Shown here in pieces: positions 48,984-57,753 of a stretch of 64,000 nt of DNA. The translations under genes were made by a program, and so were the position numbers. Source of the stretch: Nocardia vaccinii NBRC 15922 (GTDB lineage Bacteria; Actinomycetota; Actinomycetes; Mycobacteriales; Mycobacteriaceae); assembly GCF_001613305.1 (NCBI RefSeq), contig NZ_BDCC01000020.1, positions 1-64,000 of the forward strand. The letters run 5' to 3'. The notes beneath the pieces were generated by a model that was given only the letters and a program-made list of their open reading frames with translations, did not search any database and was not told where the DNA came from. Numbering within the stretch: position 1 is the first letter of the stretch; each line of letters opens with the position of its first letter.

Positions 48984-49604
48984 ATGCATATTCGGGGTGT
49001 GATCACAGGACTTGCCGGTGTGCTGGCAGTCGTTCTGATGGCTGTTGTGGCCGACGGCACCGCTGCCGCAGACCCACTGGCCGACAAGTCTCGGGAGATC
49101 ACTACGGACGACGGCTGGCACATTCGAATAACGAAGACCGACGAAAATCTCGACAGATACCCGAATCTCGCCGCCACATTATTCACCCGTGAAGGATTCG
49201 TCACGCTCAAAGCGGCCGCTGACGTAAGCGGTAGCGGCTCCGCCCCGGTGAATTCCGGCAGCATCTCCCTCGGCTACCAGATCGGTTGCCAAGCGGATGT
49301 CACCAGCGGTGCGGCCATCGGACTGGCTATCGGGCCGACCGTGAGCATCGGCGTCTTCTCCAGCATCGGCGGTAGCGCGATGCTGTCGCCGACGGTATAT
49401 ATCAAGCCCGGCACGATCACCGACATCCCTTTCGGAACAAAAGCTTTGACCGGGCGCCACGGTTCGATCACCGCCGACCAGGTGCATATCAAGATCGATG
49501 GCTGCCTGGGCCCCGTCAGTCTGCGGTCCTACGCCCAGGTCAAAATCACCACTCCGACCGCGGACAACTCGCTGGCCGTCTACGGCGACCCGATCTACCT
49601 GTGA
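48984..49604 (+). CDS. MspA family porin
   Basis: 206 residues. A Sec signal peptide (MHIRGVITGL, core AVVLMAVVA, cleavage after GTAAA before DPLAD). The mature part has the MspA beta-sandwich/barrel signature: DGWHIRITKTDENLDRYPNL, GSISLGYQIGCQADV, and FGTKALTGRHGSIT, with two Cys (QIGCQ, DGCLG). MspA proteins form octameric channels through the mycolic-acid outer membrane. The stop is only 8 nt before the start of the next gene, so the porin and the toxin-like gene are one operon. The ribosome site is weak (GGGTGAA). Confidence 0.88.
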   Translation: MHIRGVITGLAGVLAVVLMAVVADGTAAADPLADKSREITTDDGWHIRITKTDENLDRYPNLAATLFTREGFVTLKAAADVSGSGSAPVNSGSISLGYQIGCQADVTSGAAIGLAIGPTVSIGVFSSIGGSAMLSPTVYIKPGTITDIPFGTKALTGRHGSITADQVHIKIDGCLGPVSLRSYAQVKITTPTADNSLAVYGDPIYL

Positions 49605-49612
49605 GATGACCG

Positions 49613-50587
49613 ATGGCTCCGAATTGGATGCCGCCACGGTTCGCACGGCAACGTCTCGGAATCGGTTTCGTCGCCGCGGTGATGGTTGTCGCCGCCGGCC
49701 TGGTGGCAGTGACTCGCGGAACTGCCGATGCCAGACCGATCAACCCATACATTCCGTGTGACCAGTGGCAGCAGATGCACCCCGGCTGGCCGTGCTGGGG
49801 AAATTTCCCGGAAATCGAGGAACCCACCGTCCCGGGACTTCCGCCCGGGGCTCCTCCGCCGTCGTCGCCGCAGACTCCACAGTCGGCTGTCCCTGCCACC
49901 CCACTGCCGGCAACCCAGGCATCGCCGCCGGCCGCGGCGCTGACACCGCCGTCTTCGCCCCCTGTCCTCGATCCGTGTAAGGCGATCATCCCGGTGCCCG
50001 GGTAAATCCCGCCCGCCTTGCCCGGACATCGGGCCAACGCCCCCTGCTCGTCGGGCGGCTCCGCGGAAGGCGGTGCACCGGCACCGATCATCATTCCCGC
50101 ACCGCATCTCATCGACTCCGGCTATCCGTTGAACGAGATTCTCATGAAACCGCCCGATACGCTGGGTGATGAGATTCCGCTTCGGCGCGGATACTACGAT
50201 CCGGCGACGAACACCGGCTTCGGGTTCGACAAGATGTTCCATAAGCATGGCATTACGAATCCGAACGTATTCGACGACGTAATTCGGCACACCCCTCCGA
50301 CGTATCAGATCGATCCGGAGTCCGGGCAGATGAGGCGTATATACCGCACTCAGATTCAGCGTTGGCGCTGCGGATCATTCTTGGGGATTCCCACTTCCTG
50401 CCGGAATACCGGTGAATCCGTTTGGATTCGCGCCGTTGTCGATGTCGAGGACGAGAAGCCTGATGGTCACCCGCTCGGGCTGATCACGATGTACTGTGAA
50501 AAGGGTGGGTCTGGTATCACCCTGAATCAATGGGGAACCGGTACCCTCTGTCCGAACTGGGTGAACACCAACGTACCGATCAACTGA
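49613..50587 (+). pseudogene. Secreted toxin-like protein interrupted by an in-frame TAA
   Basis: The first part (49613-50005, 130 residues) has a signal anchor (RLGIGFVAAVMVVAAGLVAV, then GTADA) and a Pro/Ser/Ala-rich region ending DPCKAIIPVPG. After the TAA at 50003-50005 the same frame continues: IPPALPGHRANAPC, a linker, then a globular domain starting RRGYYDPATNTGFGFDKMFH and HKHGITN, with further motifs IYRTQIQRW and LITMYCEKGG. The second part has no ribosome site and only a TTG start, so one original gene of 324 codons with a nonsense change is most likely (PVPG-Tyr-IPP by TAC to TAA). The C-terminal domain, its position at the end of a secreted proline-rich protein, and the small gene after it resemble polymorphic toxin-immunity modules. 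The toxin family is not assigned. Confidence 0.65.
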
Positions 50588-50600
50588 GAATGCGAGATCC

Positions 50601-50981
50601 ATGGGTGCATCAAGCGGTTCCGACTTTGCAAAACAGGTGATTTCGGAATTGGTCCGCCTTGCGGATGCGTCCGATCCACTCCGCGAGGTAACGATAGAGC
50701 CGGTTGCGGCCTGGACCGCCGACTCGTGGATGTACTTCGTTTACCAGACAGGCGAATCGTCGTTGACGTTCGGGATCGTGAAGGACACCAGCAGTCCGGA
50801 CAAGCAGTCACCGTGGCGTAGTGCGGCAGATGCGGCCGGCTGGTATCTCCTGGCTGATATATACGGAGTCCCGTACTCCCTGCATACCGGTGATCCCGAT
50901 CGCATCATATGGCTGCTGGGTCGGCTCGACGATGAGCTTCCTCGCCGGGTTGCAGAAGCGGAGGCTCGAAATGAGCTGTGA
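50601..50981 (+). CDS. Probable immunity protein to the adjacent toxin-like gene
   Basis: 126 residues, acidic, no signal peptide (MGASSGSDFAKQVISELVRL; then a beta-rich middle with DSWMYFVYQTGESSLTFGIV; then LGRLDDELPRRVAEAEAR). It starts 14 nt after the toxin-like gene. Size, acidity, cytosolic location and position immediately downstream fit an immunity protein, but I recognise no named family. It overlaps the following lipoprotein gene by 11 nt. Confidence 0.55.
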   Translation: MGASSGSDFAKQVISELVRLADASDPLREVTIEPVAAWTADSWMYFVYQTGESSLTFGIVKDTSSPDKQSPWRSAADAAGWYLLADIYGVPYSLHTGDPDRIIWLLGRLDDELPRRVAEAEARNEL

Positions 50982-51504
50982 AAATGCCGTAGAGCCGGTC
51001 GGAATCCGCGGCCGACAACGACGCGGGTCTTCACCGATCTTCGCGGTCGTTATCTCGGTGGCCTGCCTGGCAATGGTTTCGCTGAGTAGCTGCTCCGGGG
51101 GAACGCAGCCTGATTCGCAGCAAAGCGCAGCAAGTGTCACCAGCACTGCCGCGCATCATGCGGACTACACCTCGGCTCTCGAAGCCGTAATAACGGCTGA
51201 TCCCGGTACTACGTACGCCGAGATGATGAATCTCACCTGCGGAAAACTCCACGATCAGCTGGCTGCTATGACCGAATCAGGAGAACGTTACGCAGGGGGA
51301 GCGTACGCCGGGCAATACGGAAAGGTCCGCGTCGCCGCCGTCGAGCAGATCCGAGAATCTTCCGATAAGCGTGCCACGGCCGTCGTCACCGTACAAGCAG
51401 AGCGGTCCGAGGGTTCCGAACAGCCTCTGACAAGAAAGGCGCGCGCGGAATTCGACACATCTGCCACGCCATGGAAGATATGCGACCTCGTACCGGTATC
51501 GTGA
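50971..51504 (+). CDS. Lipoprotein, last gene of the porin-toxin operon
   Basis: 177 residues. After a basic start the hydrophobic segment IFAVVISVACLAMVS ends in lipobox LSSC, placing it on the outside of the cytoplasmic membrane. The mature domain (ALEAVITADPGTTYAEMMNL; RVAAVEQIRESSDKRATAVV; WKICDLVPVS) has the length and helix-plus-sheet pattern of NTF2-like/DUF4878 lipoproteins common in actinobacteria. A GGAGG lies 7 nt before the ATG inside the immunity gene. It could be an envelope-side partner of the toxin system; that is inference. Confidence 0.7.
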   Translation: MSCENAVEPVGIRGRQRRGSSPIFAVVISVACLAMVSLSSCSGGTQPDSQQSAASVTSTAAHHADYTSALEAVITADPGTTYAEMMNLTCGKLHDQLAAMTESGERYAGGAYAGQYGKVRVAAVEQIRESSDKRATAVVTVQAERSEGSEQPLTRKARAEFDTSATPWKICDLVPVS

Positions 51505-51618
51505 CGCCTCTCGCGTAATCCGTCGCCGTGCCGGTTTCGAGGTAGCGCGTGGACGCGGCGATCTACCGGTGCGAGGGCGCTTCCACCTATCGGACGCGGT
51601 CAACGGAGGGAAGGCTGG

Positions 51619-52719
51619 CTAGGAGCCGAAGCGGGCCAAGACGGAGGTTGCCTCCTGGGAGGCGGAGCCTTCGGCGGCCAGATGCGCCATCTCCGGAGCG
51701 ATCTCGCGGCCGTGGTGGGCCATGGCCTGCGCGTACAACCGGCCGGCGCGGTAGGAGGAGCGGACCAGGGGGCCCGCCATCACGCCGGCGAAACCGATCT
51801 CTTCGGCGACGCGGGAGTGCTCCACGAACTCCTCGGGCCTGACCCAGCGATCCACCGGATGATGCCGCGGCGAGGGACGCAAGTACTGGGTGATGGTCAG
51901 GATGTCGCACCCGGCCTCGTGCAGATCGCGCATCGCCTGGGTGACCTCCTCGGGCGTTTCGCCCATGCCCAGGATCAGATTGGACTTGGTCACCAGACCG
52001 GCCTCACGGGCCGCGGTCAGCACCGCCAGCGAACGCTCGTAGCGGAACGCGGGGCGGATCCGCTTGAAGATGCGCGGCACCGTTTCCAGATTGTGCGCCA
52101 GCACCTCGGGGCGAGAGGCGAACACTTCGGCCAGCTGATCGGGATCGGCGTTGAAATCCGGAATCAGCAGCTCCACACCGGTATTCGGGTTGAGTCGCTT
52201 GATCGCGCGCACCGTCTCCGCGTATAGCCAGGCGCCGCCGTCATCCAGATCGTCGCGAGCGACACCGGTCACCGTCGAATACCGCAGGCCCATCGCCTGC
52301 ACACTCTCGGCCACCCGGCGCGGTTCGTCGCGATCCAGCGCGGCGGGCTTGCCGGTATCGATCTGGCAGAAATCGCAGCGGCGGGTGCACTGCTCACCAC
52401 CGATCAGGAAGGTGGCCTCGCGGTCCTCCCAGCATTCGAAGATGTTCGGGCAGCCCGCCTCCTCGCAGACCGTGTGCAGCCCTTCACGTTTCACCAGGCC
52501 CTTGAGCTCGGAGTATTCCGGGCCCATGGTCGCGCGGGTGCGAATCCACGCGGGTTTGCGCTCGATCGGTGTCTCGGCGTTACGTGCCTCGATGCGAAGC
52601 AGCTTGCGGCCGTTGGCCAATGGCACACCCGGCGCGGGAGCGGGGGTCGCGGTGGGCTCCGAGCCGGACGGGGTGGTGCCGGTCGGATCGGTCGATGTCG
52701 GGGTGTCGACGGAGGTCAC
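51619..52719 (-). CDS. lipA: Lipoyl synthase
   Basis: 366 residues. Radical SAM enzyme that inserts two sulfurs into octanoyl groups on lipoyl domains. The auxiliary cluster motif CEEAGCPNIFEC and the SAM cluster motif CTRRCDFC are both present, with DDLDDGGAWLYAETVRAI, NPNTGVELLIPDF and ILGMGETPEEV following. A Pro/Thr/Ala-rich N-terminal tail of about 38 residues precedes the core, longer than in E. coli. GTG start. It is downstream of lipB, which supplies its octanoyl substrate. Confidence 0.96.
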   Translation of the reverse strand: MTSVDTPTSTDPTGTTPSGSEPTATPAPAPGVPLANGRKLLRIEARNAETPIERKPAWIRTRATMGPEYSELKGLVKREGLHTVCEEAGCPNIFECWEDREATFLIGGEQCTRRCDFCQIDTGKPAALDRDEPRRVAESVQAMGLRYSTVTGVARDDLDDGGAWLYAETVRAIKRLNPNTGVELLIPDFNADPDQLAEVFASRPEVLAHNLETVPRIFKRIRPAFRYERSLAVLTAAREAGLVTKSNLILGMGETPEEVTQAMRDLHEAGCDILTITQYLRPSPRHHPVDRWVRPEEFVEHSRVAEEIGFAGVMAGPLVRSSYRAGRLYAQAMAHHGREIAPEMAHLAAEGSASQEATSVLARFGS

Positions 52720-52743
52720 TCGACCGATGCTACGCCCGCGCGA

Positions 52744-53574
52744 TCAGGCGCACGGCGCCGCTCCGGCGGGTGTGACATGCGCAATATCATGATCGGAGAT
52801 CGGCAACCGGCCGTCGAGGGCGCGCGCGATCGAATCGGCCACCGACGGAAGCACCTCGACCACCGTGATGTGGGCGTCCAATTCGCGGCTGAGGGTCGTC
52901 ACTCCCGCGTCGCGGATACCGCAGGGCACGATCACGTCGTAGGCGTCCAGGGACGAATCGCAGTTGAGCGAGATGCCGTGCAGGGCGACACCGCGTTCGA
53001 CGCGCACGCCGATCGCAGCAACCTTGCGTGCGGGTTGCCAAGCGTTCGCCGGAACCCAGACACCGGAGCGTCCGCGAACCCGGCCGCAGGCCAGGCCCAG
53101 GTCGGTACAGACCGCGATGAGCGCCTCTTCGAGGCGGCGCACGTAGTCGATCACGTCGACCGGTTCGGCCAGGCGCACGATCGGATAGCCGACCAGCTGG
53201 CCCGGCCCATGCCAGGTGATCTTGCCGCCGCGGTCGGTGGGCAGCACCGGACTGCCATCGGTCGGCATGTCCTGCGGTTCGGTGCGGCGGCCCGCGGTGT
53301 AGACCGGCGGATGCTCCAGTAGCAGCAGGTGATCGCTGCCCCGACCCGCGGCCCGTTCTGCCGCGATACCGCGCTGCACGTCCCGGGCGTGGTCGTAGTC
53401 GACCACACCCAGATAGTCGATCTCGATCGGTGAGTCGTCCATGCGGGCGGAATCGGTGCTTCGGCGGGCCGGTGGGATCACCGGAAGCGCGGAGGTCTCG
53501 GTCACGCCGTCATCGAGCGGGTCCGGGGTGTTCACATGCTCGCCCCGTAAGGCTGCGCTGGCGGGCTCGGTCAT
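52744..53574 (-). CDS. lipB: Octanoyl-ACP:protein octanoyltransferase
   Basis: 276 residues. LipB moves octanoate from acyl carrier protein to lipoyl domains. Motifs: LLLLEHPPVYTAGRRT, GGKITWHGPGQLVGYPI, RKVAAIGVRV (catalytic Lys) and VPCGI (catalytic Cys). The M. tuberculosis protein starts close to residue 45 of this one (MDDSPIEIDYLG); the longer start at 53574 is used because it overlaps the stop of the upstream acetyltransferase (ATGA), but neither has a good ribosome site. Confidence 0.93.
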   Translation of the reverse strand: MTEPASAALRGEHVNTPDPLDDGVTETSALPVIPPARRSTDSARMDDSPIEIDYLGVVDYDHARDVQRGIAAERAAGRGSDHLLLLEHPPVYTAGRRTEPQDMPTDGSPVLPTDRGGKITWHGPGQLVGYPIVRLAEPVDVIDYVRRLEEALIAVCTDLGLACGRVRGRSGVWVPANAWQPARKVAAIGVRVERGVALHGISLNCDSSLDAYDVIVPCGIRDAGVTTLSRELDAHITVVEVLPSVADSIARALDGRLPISDHDIAHVTPAGAAPCA

Positions 53575-54137
53575 CGTGGGGACGCTACGCTATCGTGATC
53601 CGCGTCCGCGACTTCCGCGGTACCCAATGTGAGCTGCATCAATGTCAGGTCCATCCATCCGCCGAATTTATGTCCTACTTCCGGTAGTACCCCGACCGTG
53701 CGGAATCCGAACTTCTCGTGCAGTGTGATCGAGGTCGTATTGGAGGATTCGATCGCGGCGATCACCGCGTGCACGGTCCCGGCGCGTTCGGCTCGCGCCA
53801 GCAGTTCGGTCAGCAGTGCGGTGGCGATTCCGCGACGATGGAACCGGTCGGCCACGTACACCGAATTCTCCACGGTGAAGCGGTATCCCGACTTGGGCCG
53901 CCACTGCCCGTAACTCGCGTATCCGGCCACCGCGCCGTCGATTTCGGCGACCAGCACCGGGAATCCGCCCGCAGTGCGCGCCCGCCACCAGGCCAGCCGC
54001 TCGGACAGGTCGACGGGTGCGGTGTCCCAGATCGCGGTCGTCTCCGCGATCGCGGTGTTGTGGATCGCCAGGATCGCAGGCAGATCCGTCTCACGCGCAT
54101 CGCGGATCAGCGGTTCGGGCGGGCGGCTATCGGTCAC
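53571..54137 (-). CDS. GNAT N-acetyltransferase, phosphinothricin acetyltransferase-like
   Basis: 188 residues. Begins IRDARETDLPAILAIHNTAI; other marks are VAGYASYGQWRPKSGYRFTV, the acetyl-CoA loop RFHRRGIATALL, IAAIESSNTTSITLHEKFGF and VGHKFGGWMDLTLMQL, a pattern shared with the Pat/Bar/YncA subgroup that acetylates amino-acid-like toxins or methionine sulfone. A basic resistance or housekeeping detoxification role is likely; the substrate is unknown. GTG start; its stop overlaps the lipB start. Confidence 0.88.
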   Translation of the reverse strand: MTDSRPPEPLIRDARETDLPAILAIHNTAIAETTAIWDTAPVDLSERLAWWRARTAGGFPVLVAEIDGAVAGYASYGQWRPKSGYRFTVENSVYVADRFHRRGIATALLTELLARAERAGTVHAVIAAIESSNTTSITLHEKFGFRTVGVLPEVGHKFGGWMDLTLMQLTLGTAEVADADHDSVASPR

Positions 54138-54233
54138 CAGGTCACGGTAACCGGCGACAAGTCCGCGGCCGAGTGGTCGCGATTGTGATATTCGCCCAGC
54201 CCGGTTCCGTTGCGTGCCGCGATTCGGCGGCGG

Positions 54234-55127
54234 TCAGGCCTCGAAGACGGAGGCCAGGGCCTGGCCGATCGTGTGATGCCGAAAAGGATAGCCCGCTTCC
54301 TCCAGGGCGGTGGGAATGGCCCTGGGGCCGTGCAGGATCGCCTCCTCGGCGAATTCACCGATCAGCAGGCGCAACGCCATGGAGGGCACCACCATCGGGG
54401 CGGGACGATGCAGGGCGCGAGCCAGGGCGCGGCTGAATTCGGCGTTGGTGACCGGCGCGGGTCCGGCCATGTTGACCGGGCCGCGCAGCGTGTCGTTGGT
54501 CAATGCGAAGGTGATCGCGCCGATCTCGTCGGCGAGGGAGATCCACGGGACGTACTGGCGGCCGTTGCCCAGGCGTCCGCCCAGACCGAGCGAGTACAGC
54601 GGTTCGAGCAGTTTCAATAGTCCGCCGTGCCGAGACAGCACCAGCGCGCTGCGGATGTGCACCACGCGTACGCCCGCGTCGTCGGCGGGTTTGGTCGCGG
54701 CCTCCCAGTCGCGGCACAGCCTGCCCAGGAAACCCGTTCCCGCGGGGGAGGTTTCGGTGACGACCCGGTCACCGGTCGCGCCGCCGTAGTAGTGCACCCC
54801 GCTGGCATTGATCAGCAGCGGCACCCCGGCGGCAGCGACCGCGGTGGCCAGTACGTCGGTCGGGGTGATCCGGCTGTCCCGTAACTCCTGTTTGTAGCTG
54901 CCGTTCCAGCGTCTGCTGCCGACCCCGGCGCCGCACAGGTTGATCGCCGCGTCCGACCCCCGCAGGGCGCGCTCGGGCACCTGAGCGCGAATCGGATCCC
55001 AGCTGAACTCGTCGCGGGCGGCGGCGGGCCGCCGCACCAGCCGGACCACCTCGTGCCCGTCCCGGCGCAGCGCCGCCACCAGTGCCGTTCCGATCGAACC
55101 GGACGAACCGGCGATCACAACCCTCAT
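54234..55127 (-). CDS. TIGR01777-family NAD-dependent epimerase (SDR39U1-like)
   Basis: 297 residues. N-terminal Rossmann motif VIAGSSGSIGTALVAAL, then VRLVRRP, AAINLCGAG, INASGVHYYGG and the C-terminal DUF1731 region (PMVVPSMALRLLIGEFAEEA). This is the Rv2216-type sugar-nucleotide epimerase family, also known as SulA/SDR39U1; function is not defined. It lies directly downstream of dlaT as in mycobacteria. Confidence 0.92.
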   Translation of the reverse strand: MRVVIAGSSGSIGTALVAALRRDGHEVVRLVRRPAAARDEFSWDPIRAQVPERALRGSDAAINLCGAGVGSRRWNGSYKQELRDSRITPTDVLATAVAAAGVPLLINASGVHYYGGATGDRVVTETSPAGTGFLGRLCRDWEAATKPADDAGVRVVHIRSALVLSRHGGLLKLLEPLYSLGLGGRLGNGRQYVPWISLADEIGAITFALTNDTLRGPVNMAGPAPVTNAEFSRALARALHRPAPMVVPSMALRLLIGEFAEEAILHGPRAIPTALEEAGYPFRHHTIGQALASVFEA

Positions 55128-55149
55128 GCGGTGTTACCGAATTTTCTGG

Positions 55150-56916
55150 TTACAGACCGAGATCCGCCTCGAACGCGGCCTCTTCCAGCCGATGCCGGAT
55201 GGTGGTGAGGAAACGTCCGGCATCGGCGCCGTCGATGAGCCGGTGATCGTAGGTCAGCGGCAGGTAGCACATCGAGCGGATGCCGATGAACTCGTTGCCG
55301 TTGTCGGCGATCACGATGGGGCGCTTGACGATCGCGCCGGTACCCAGCATCGCCGACTGCGGCGGGACCAGAATCGGGGTGTCGAACAATGCGCCCTGGC
55401 TGCCGATGTTGGTGATGGTGAAGGTGCCACCGGCCAGTTCGTCCGGCTTGAGGCCGCCGCTGCGGGCACGGTTGGCGATATCGGCGATCGCGCGGGCCAG
55501 GCCGGCCAGCGACAGGTCGCTGGCGTTGTGGATGACCGGGGACAGCAGACCCTGTTCGGTATCCACCGCGATGCCCAGGTGCACCGACGAGTGGTAGGTG
55601 ATCTCCTTGGTGTCCTCGTTGTAGGAGGCGTTGATATTGGGGTGTACGCCCAGCGCCTCCACGGCCGCTTTCGCGAAGAACGGCAGGAAGGTCAGGTTCA
55701 CGCCCTCGCGGTTGGCGAAAGCGGTCTTGGCCTTGGCCCGCAGTGCCGCGATCTTGGTGACGTCGGCCTCGTGGGTCTGGGTCAGCTGCGCGGTGGCCTG
55801 CAGCGATTCACGGGTCTTGGTCGCGGTGATCTGCCGGATGCGGCTGGCCTTCTGCGTGGTGCCGCGCAGCGCCTGCAACTGCGGGCGGACTCCGGCGGGC
55901 GCCGTGCTCGCAGCTGCTGCCGGGGCGGCTGCGGGAGCTGCCGCGGGCGCGGGCTCGGGCGCCTTGGTGGCCTCGGCGGCGGCGAGGACGTCCTGCTTGC
56001 GGATCCGTCCGCCGACACCCGACCCCTTGACGGAAGCCAGGTCGACGTTGTTCTCCGCGGCGAGCTTGCGAACCAGCGGGGTCACGTAGGGGGCATCGCC
56101 GTTACCGGAGGAAGGGGCGGCGTGGGCCGGTGCCGCGGCGGGCGCGGGAGCTGTGGCGACGGGGGCCGGTGCCGGTGCGGCGGGCTGCGGGGCCGGGGCC
56201 GGGGCGGGTGCCGGAGCTGCGGCGGCCGGGGCCGGGGCGGGCGCCGGGGCCGGAGCAGGTGCGGGGGCCGGTGCCGGGGTCGGCGCGGGAGTCGCGGCGG
56301 GGGCGCCGCTGCCGATCACGCCGAGCTGGCCGCCGACGGCGATCACGTCGTCCTCGTTGGCGTTGATCTCCAGCAGGGTGCCCGCGACGGGCGAGGGGAT
56401 CTCGGTGTCGACCTTGTCGGTGGATACCTCGAGCAGCGGCTCGTCGACCTCGACCGAATCGCCGACCTGCTTGAGCCAGCGGGTGACGGTTCCCTCGGTG
56501 ACGGACTCGCCCAGCTCGGGCATCTTGACCGGGGTGCCGGACGCGGCCGGGGCCGGAGCGGCGGCCGCCGGAGCGGGGGCGGGGGCTGCGGGCTGCGGTG
56601 CGGGCGCCGCGGGCTGCGGGGCCGGAGCGGATTCGGTCGGGGCGGGCGCGGGGGCCGGAGCTGCGGCGGGCGCCTCATTGGCGGCGCCGATCACGCCCAG
56701 CTCGCCGCCGACCTCGACGACGTCGTCTTCCTTGGCCACGATCTTGGTGAGCACACCGGCGGCGGGCGAGGGGATCTCGGTGTCGACCTTGTCGGTGGAT
56801 ACCTCGAGCAGTGGCTCGTCGACCTCGACCGTGTCTCCTTCCTGCTTCAGCCACCTGGTCACGGTTCCCTCGGTGACACTCTCACCAAGGGCCGGCATCT
56901 GGACGGAGAAGGCCAT
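55150..56916 (-). CDS. dlaT: Dihydrolipoamide acyltransferase (E2) of 2-oxoacid dehydrogenase complexes
   Basis: 588 residues. Two N-terminal lipoyl domains, each with the lipoylated Lys in DKVDTEIPSPxAG, are joined by long Ala-Pro linkers (low-complexity DNA at about 56120-56310 and 56530-56680). Then come the E1/E3-binding domain (YVTPLVRKLAAENNVDLASV) and the catalytic domain, ending with the acyltransferase motif DHRLIDGADAGRFL. In mycobacteria this gene (Rv2215) encodes the E2 used by pyruvate dehydrogenase and peroxynitrite reductase. It lies upstream of the lipoate genes that modify it. Confidence 0.95.
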   Translation of the reverse strand: MAFSVQMPALGESVTEGTVTRWLKQEGDTVEVDEPLLEVSTDKVDTEIPSPAAGVLTKIVAKEDDVVEVGGELGVIGAANEAPAAAPAPAPAPTESAPAPQPAAPAPQPAAPAPAPAAAAPAPAASGTPVKMPELGESVTEGTVTRWLKQVGDSVEVDEPLLEVSTDKVDTEIPSPVAGTLLEINANEDDVIAVGGQLGVIGSGAPAATPAPTPAPAPAPAPAPAPAPAPAAAAPAPAPAPAPQPAAPAPAPVATAPAPAAAPAHAAPSSGNGDAPYVTPLVRKLAAENNVDLASVKGSGVGGRIRKQDVLAAAEATKAPEPAPAAAPAAAPAAAASTAPAGVRPQLQALRGTTQKASRIRQITATKTRESLQATAQLTQTHEADVTKIAALRAKAKTAFANREGVNLTFLPFFAKAAVEALGVHPNINASYNEDTKEITYHSSVHLGIAVDTEQGLLSPVIHNASDLSLAGLARAIADIANRARSGGLKPDELAGGTFTITNIGSQGALFDTPILVPPQSAMLGTGAIVKRPIVIADNGNEFIGIRSMCYLPLTYDHRLIDGADAGRFLTTIRHRLEEAAFEADLGL

Positions 56917-57299
56917 GTCCGTTGACTCCTATAACTGCTCGACGGGTCTACAACAGTTGTCTCTCGGCGGGCGCCCACCGCGGGTCGCGGCGGATGTCCG
57001 AGTCTATTCGGCAGGTGCGCCGGGCCCTCGGCGGTGATGGGAACTCCGCCTCCGCGCCCTGGCCGCACGGGCCGCCGACCGCCACCGAACATTCTGTGTG
57101 GCACCGGAGATCCGTGTGGGGGTTCTTGTTCCGACTGTCCATCCTTGCACTCGCCGTCGCGCCGTGTACCACAGGGCGGCTCGTGTCCGGTGGTTGCGCC
57201 ATGCCGCCCGGCGCTTCCGGCACGTCGTCGCGACGGCTGGCACTATCGATGAATCGGGTCTGTTCGAACCCGATATCTCGAACTGGAGGTCGGCGGGGG
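56917..57299. other. Intergenic region between dlaT and a small conserved gene
   Basis: About 380 nt separating divergent genes. No gene, strong hairpin or known operator was recognised; it must hold the dlaT promoter. Confidence 0.4.
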
Positions 57300-57662
57300 A
57301 TGGGTTTGCTGGATCGTTTCCGCCAGTCGGTGGATCGTGTCCGGACATCGAGTGGCGGGGGAGCCGCGACCGATGCCCGGTATCTGGACGAGTGGGTGCG
57401 TTCCCACGTCGGCGTCGAGGCATACGTGGAGCCGAAGACGACGGTGACCGATGTCACCGTCGTGCTCGTGGCGCACGATGGTGAATGGACCCGTCGGACC
57501 GTGGGCGAGCGAGGCGCGCAGCGCTTGTCCGGCCGCCTCGGCATTCCGGTGTACGACGTGCGGCGGACGGGCTACCCCCAGCGCATGCGCGACTTCGACG
57601 CGCGTCGCCGTATCGAACGCAAGCGAGCCGCCGAGCGGGAACTGCGCGGAATCGAGGATTGA
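57300..57662 (+). CDS. Conserved small actinobacterial protein
   Basis: 120 residues (MGLLDRFRQSVDRVRT...). The middle has VTDVTVVLVAHDGEWTRRTV and QRLSGRLGIPVYDVRRTGYP, an alpha/beta pattern, and the tail is highly basic (RMRDFDARRRIERKRAAERE). It has a short ribosome site (GGCGGGGG) close to the ATG. No named domain is recognised. It lies between dlaT and pepB, converging on pepB. Confidence 0.75.
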   Translation: MGLLDRFRQSVDRVRTSSGGGAATDARYLDEWVRSHVGVEAYVEPKTTVTDVTVVLVAHDGEWTRRTVGERGAQRLSGRLGIPVYDVRRTGYPQRMRDFDARRRIERKRAAERELRGIED

Positions 57663-57753
57663 CCCGCCGCGGCCCGGCCGCCGGGAACAGCGGATCACTC
57701 CCGCACGGACGGCTCGCGACGCCGTGCCTGCGCGCGAACCGTCCGTCATCGCG

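Noticed and set aside
50018..50587. Separate gene starting with TTG after the TAA
   Set aside because: No ribosome site and same frame as the upstream ORF; a single interrupted gene explains it better.
56120..56680. Short GC-rich tandem repeats
   Set aside because: They encode the Ala-Pro linkers of DlaT and need no further explanation.
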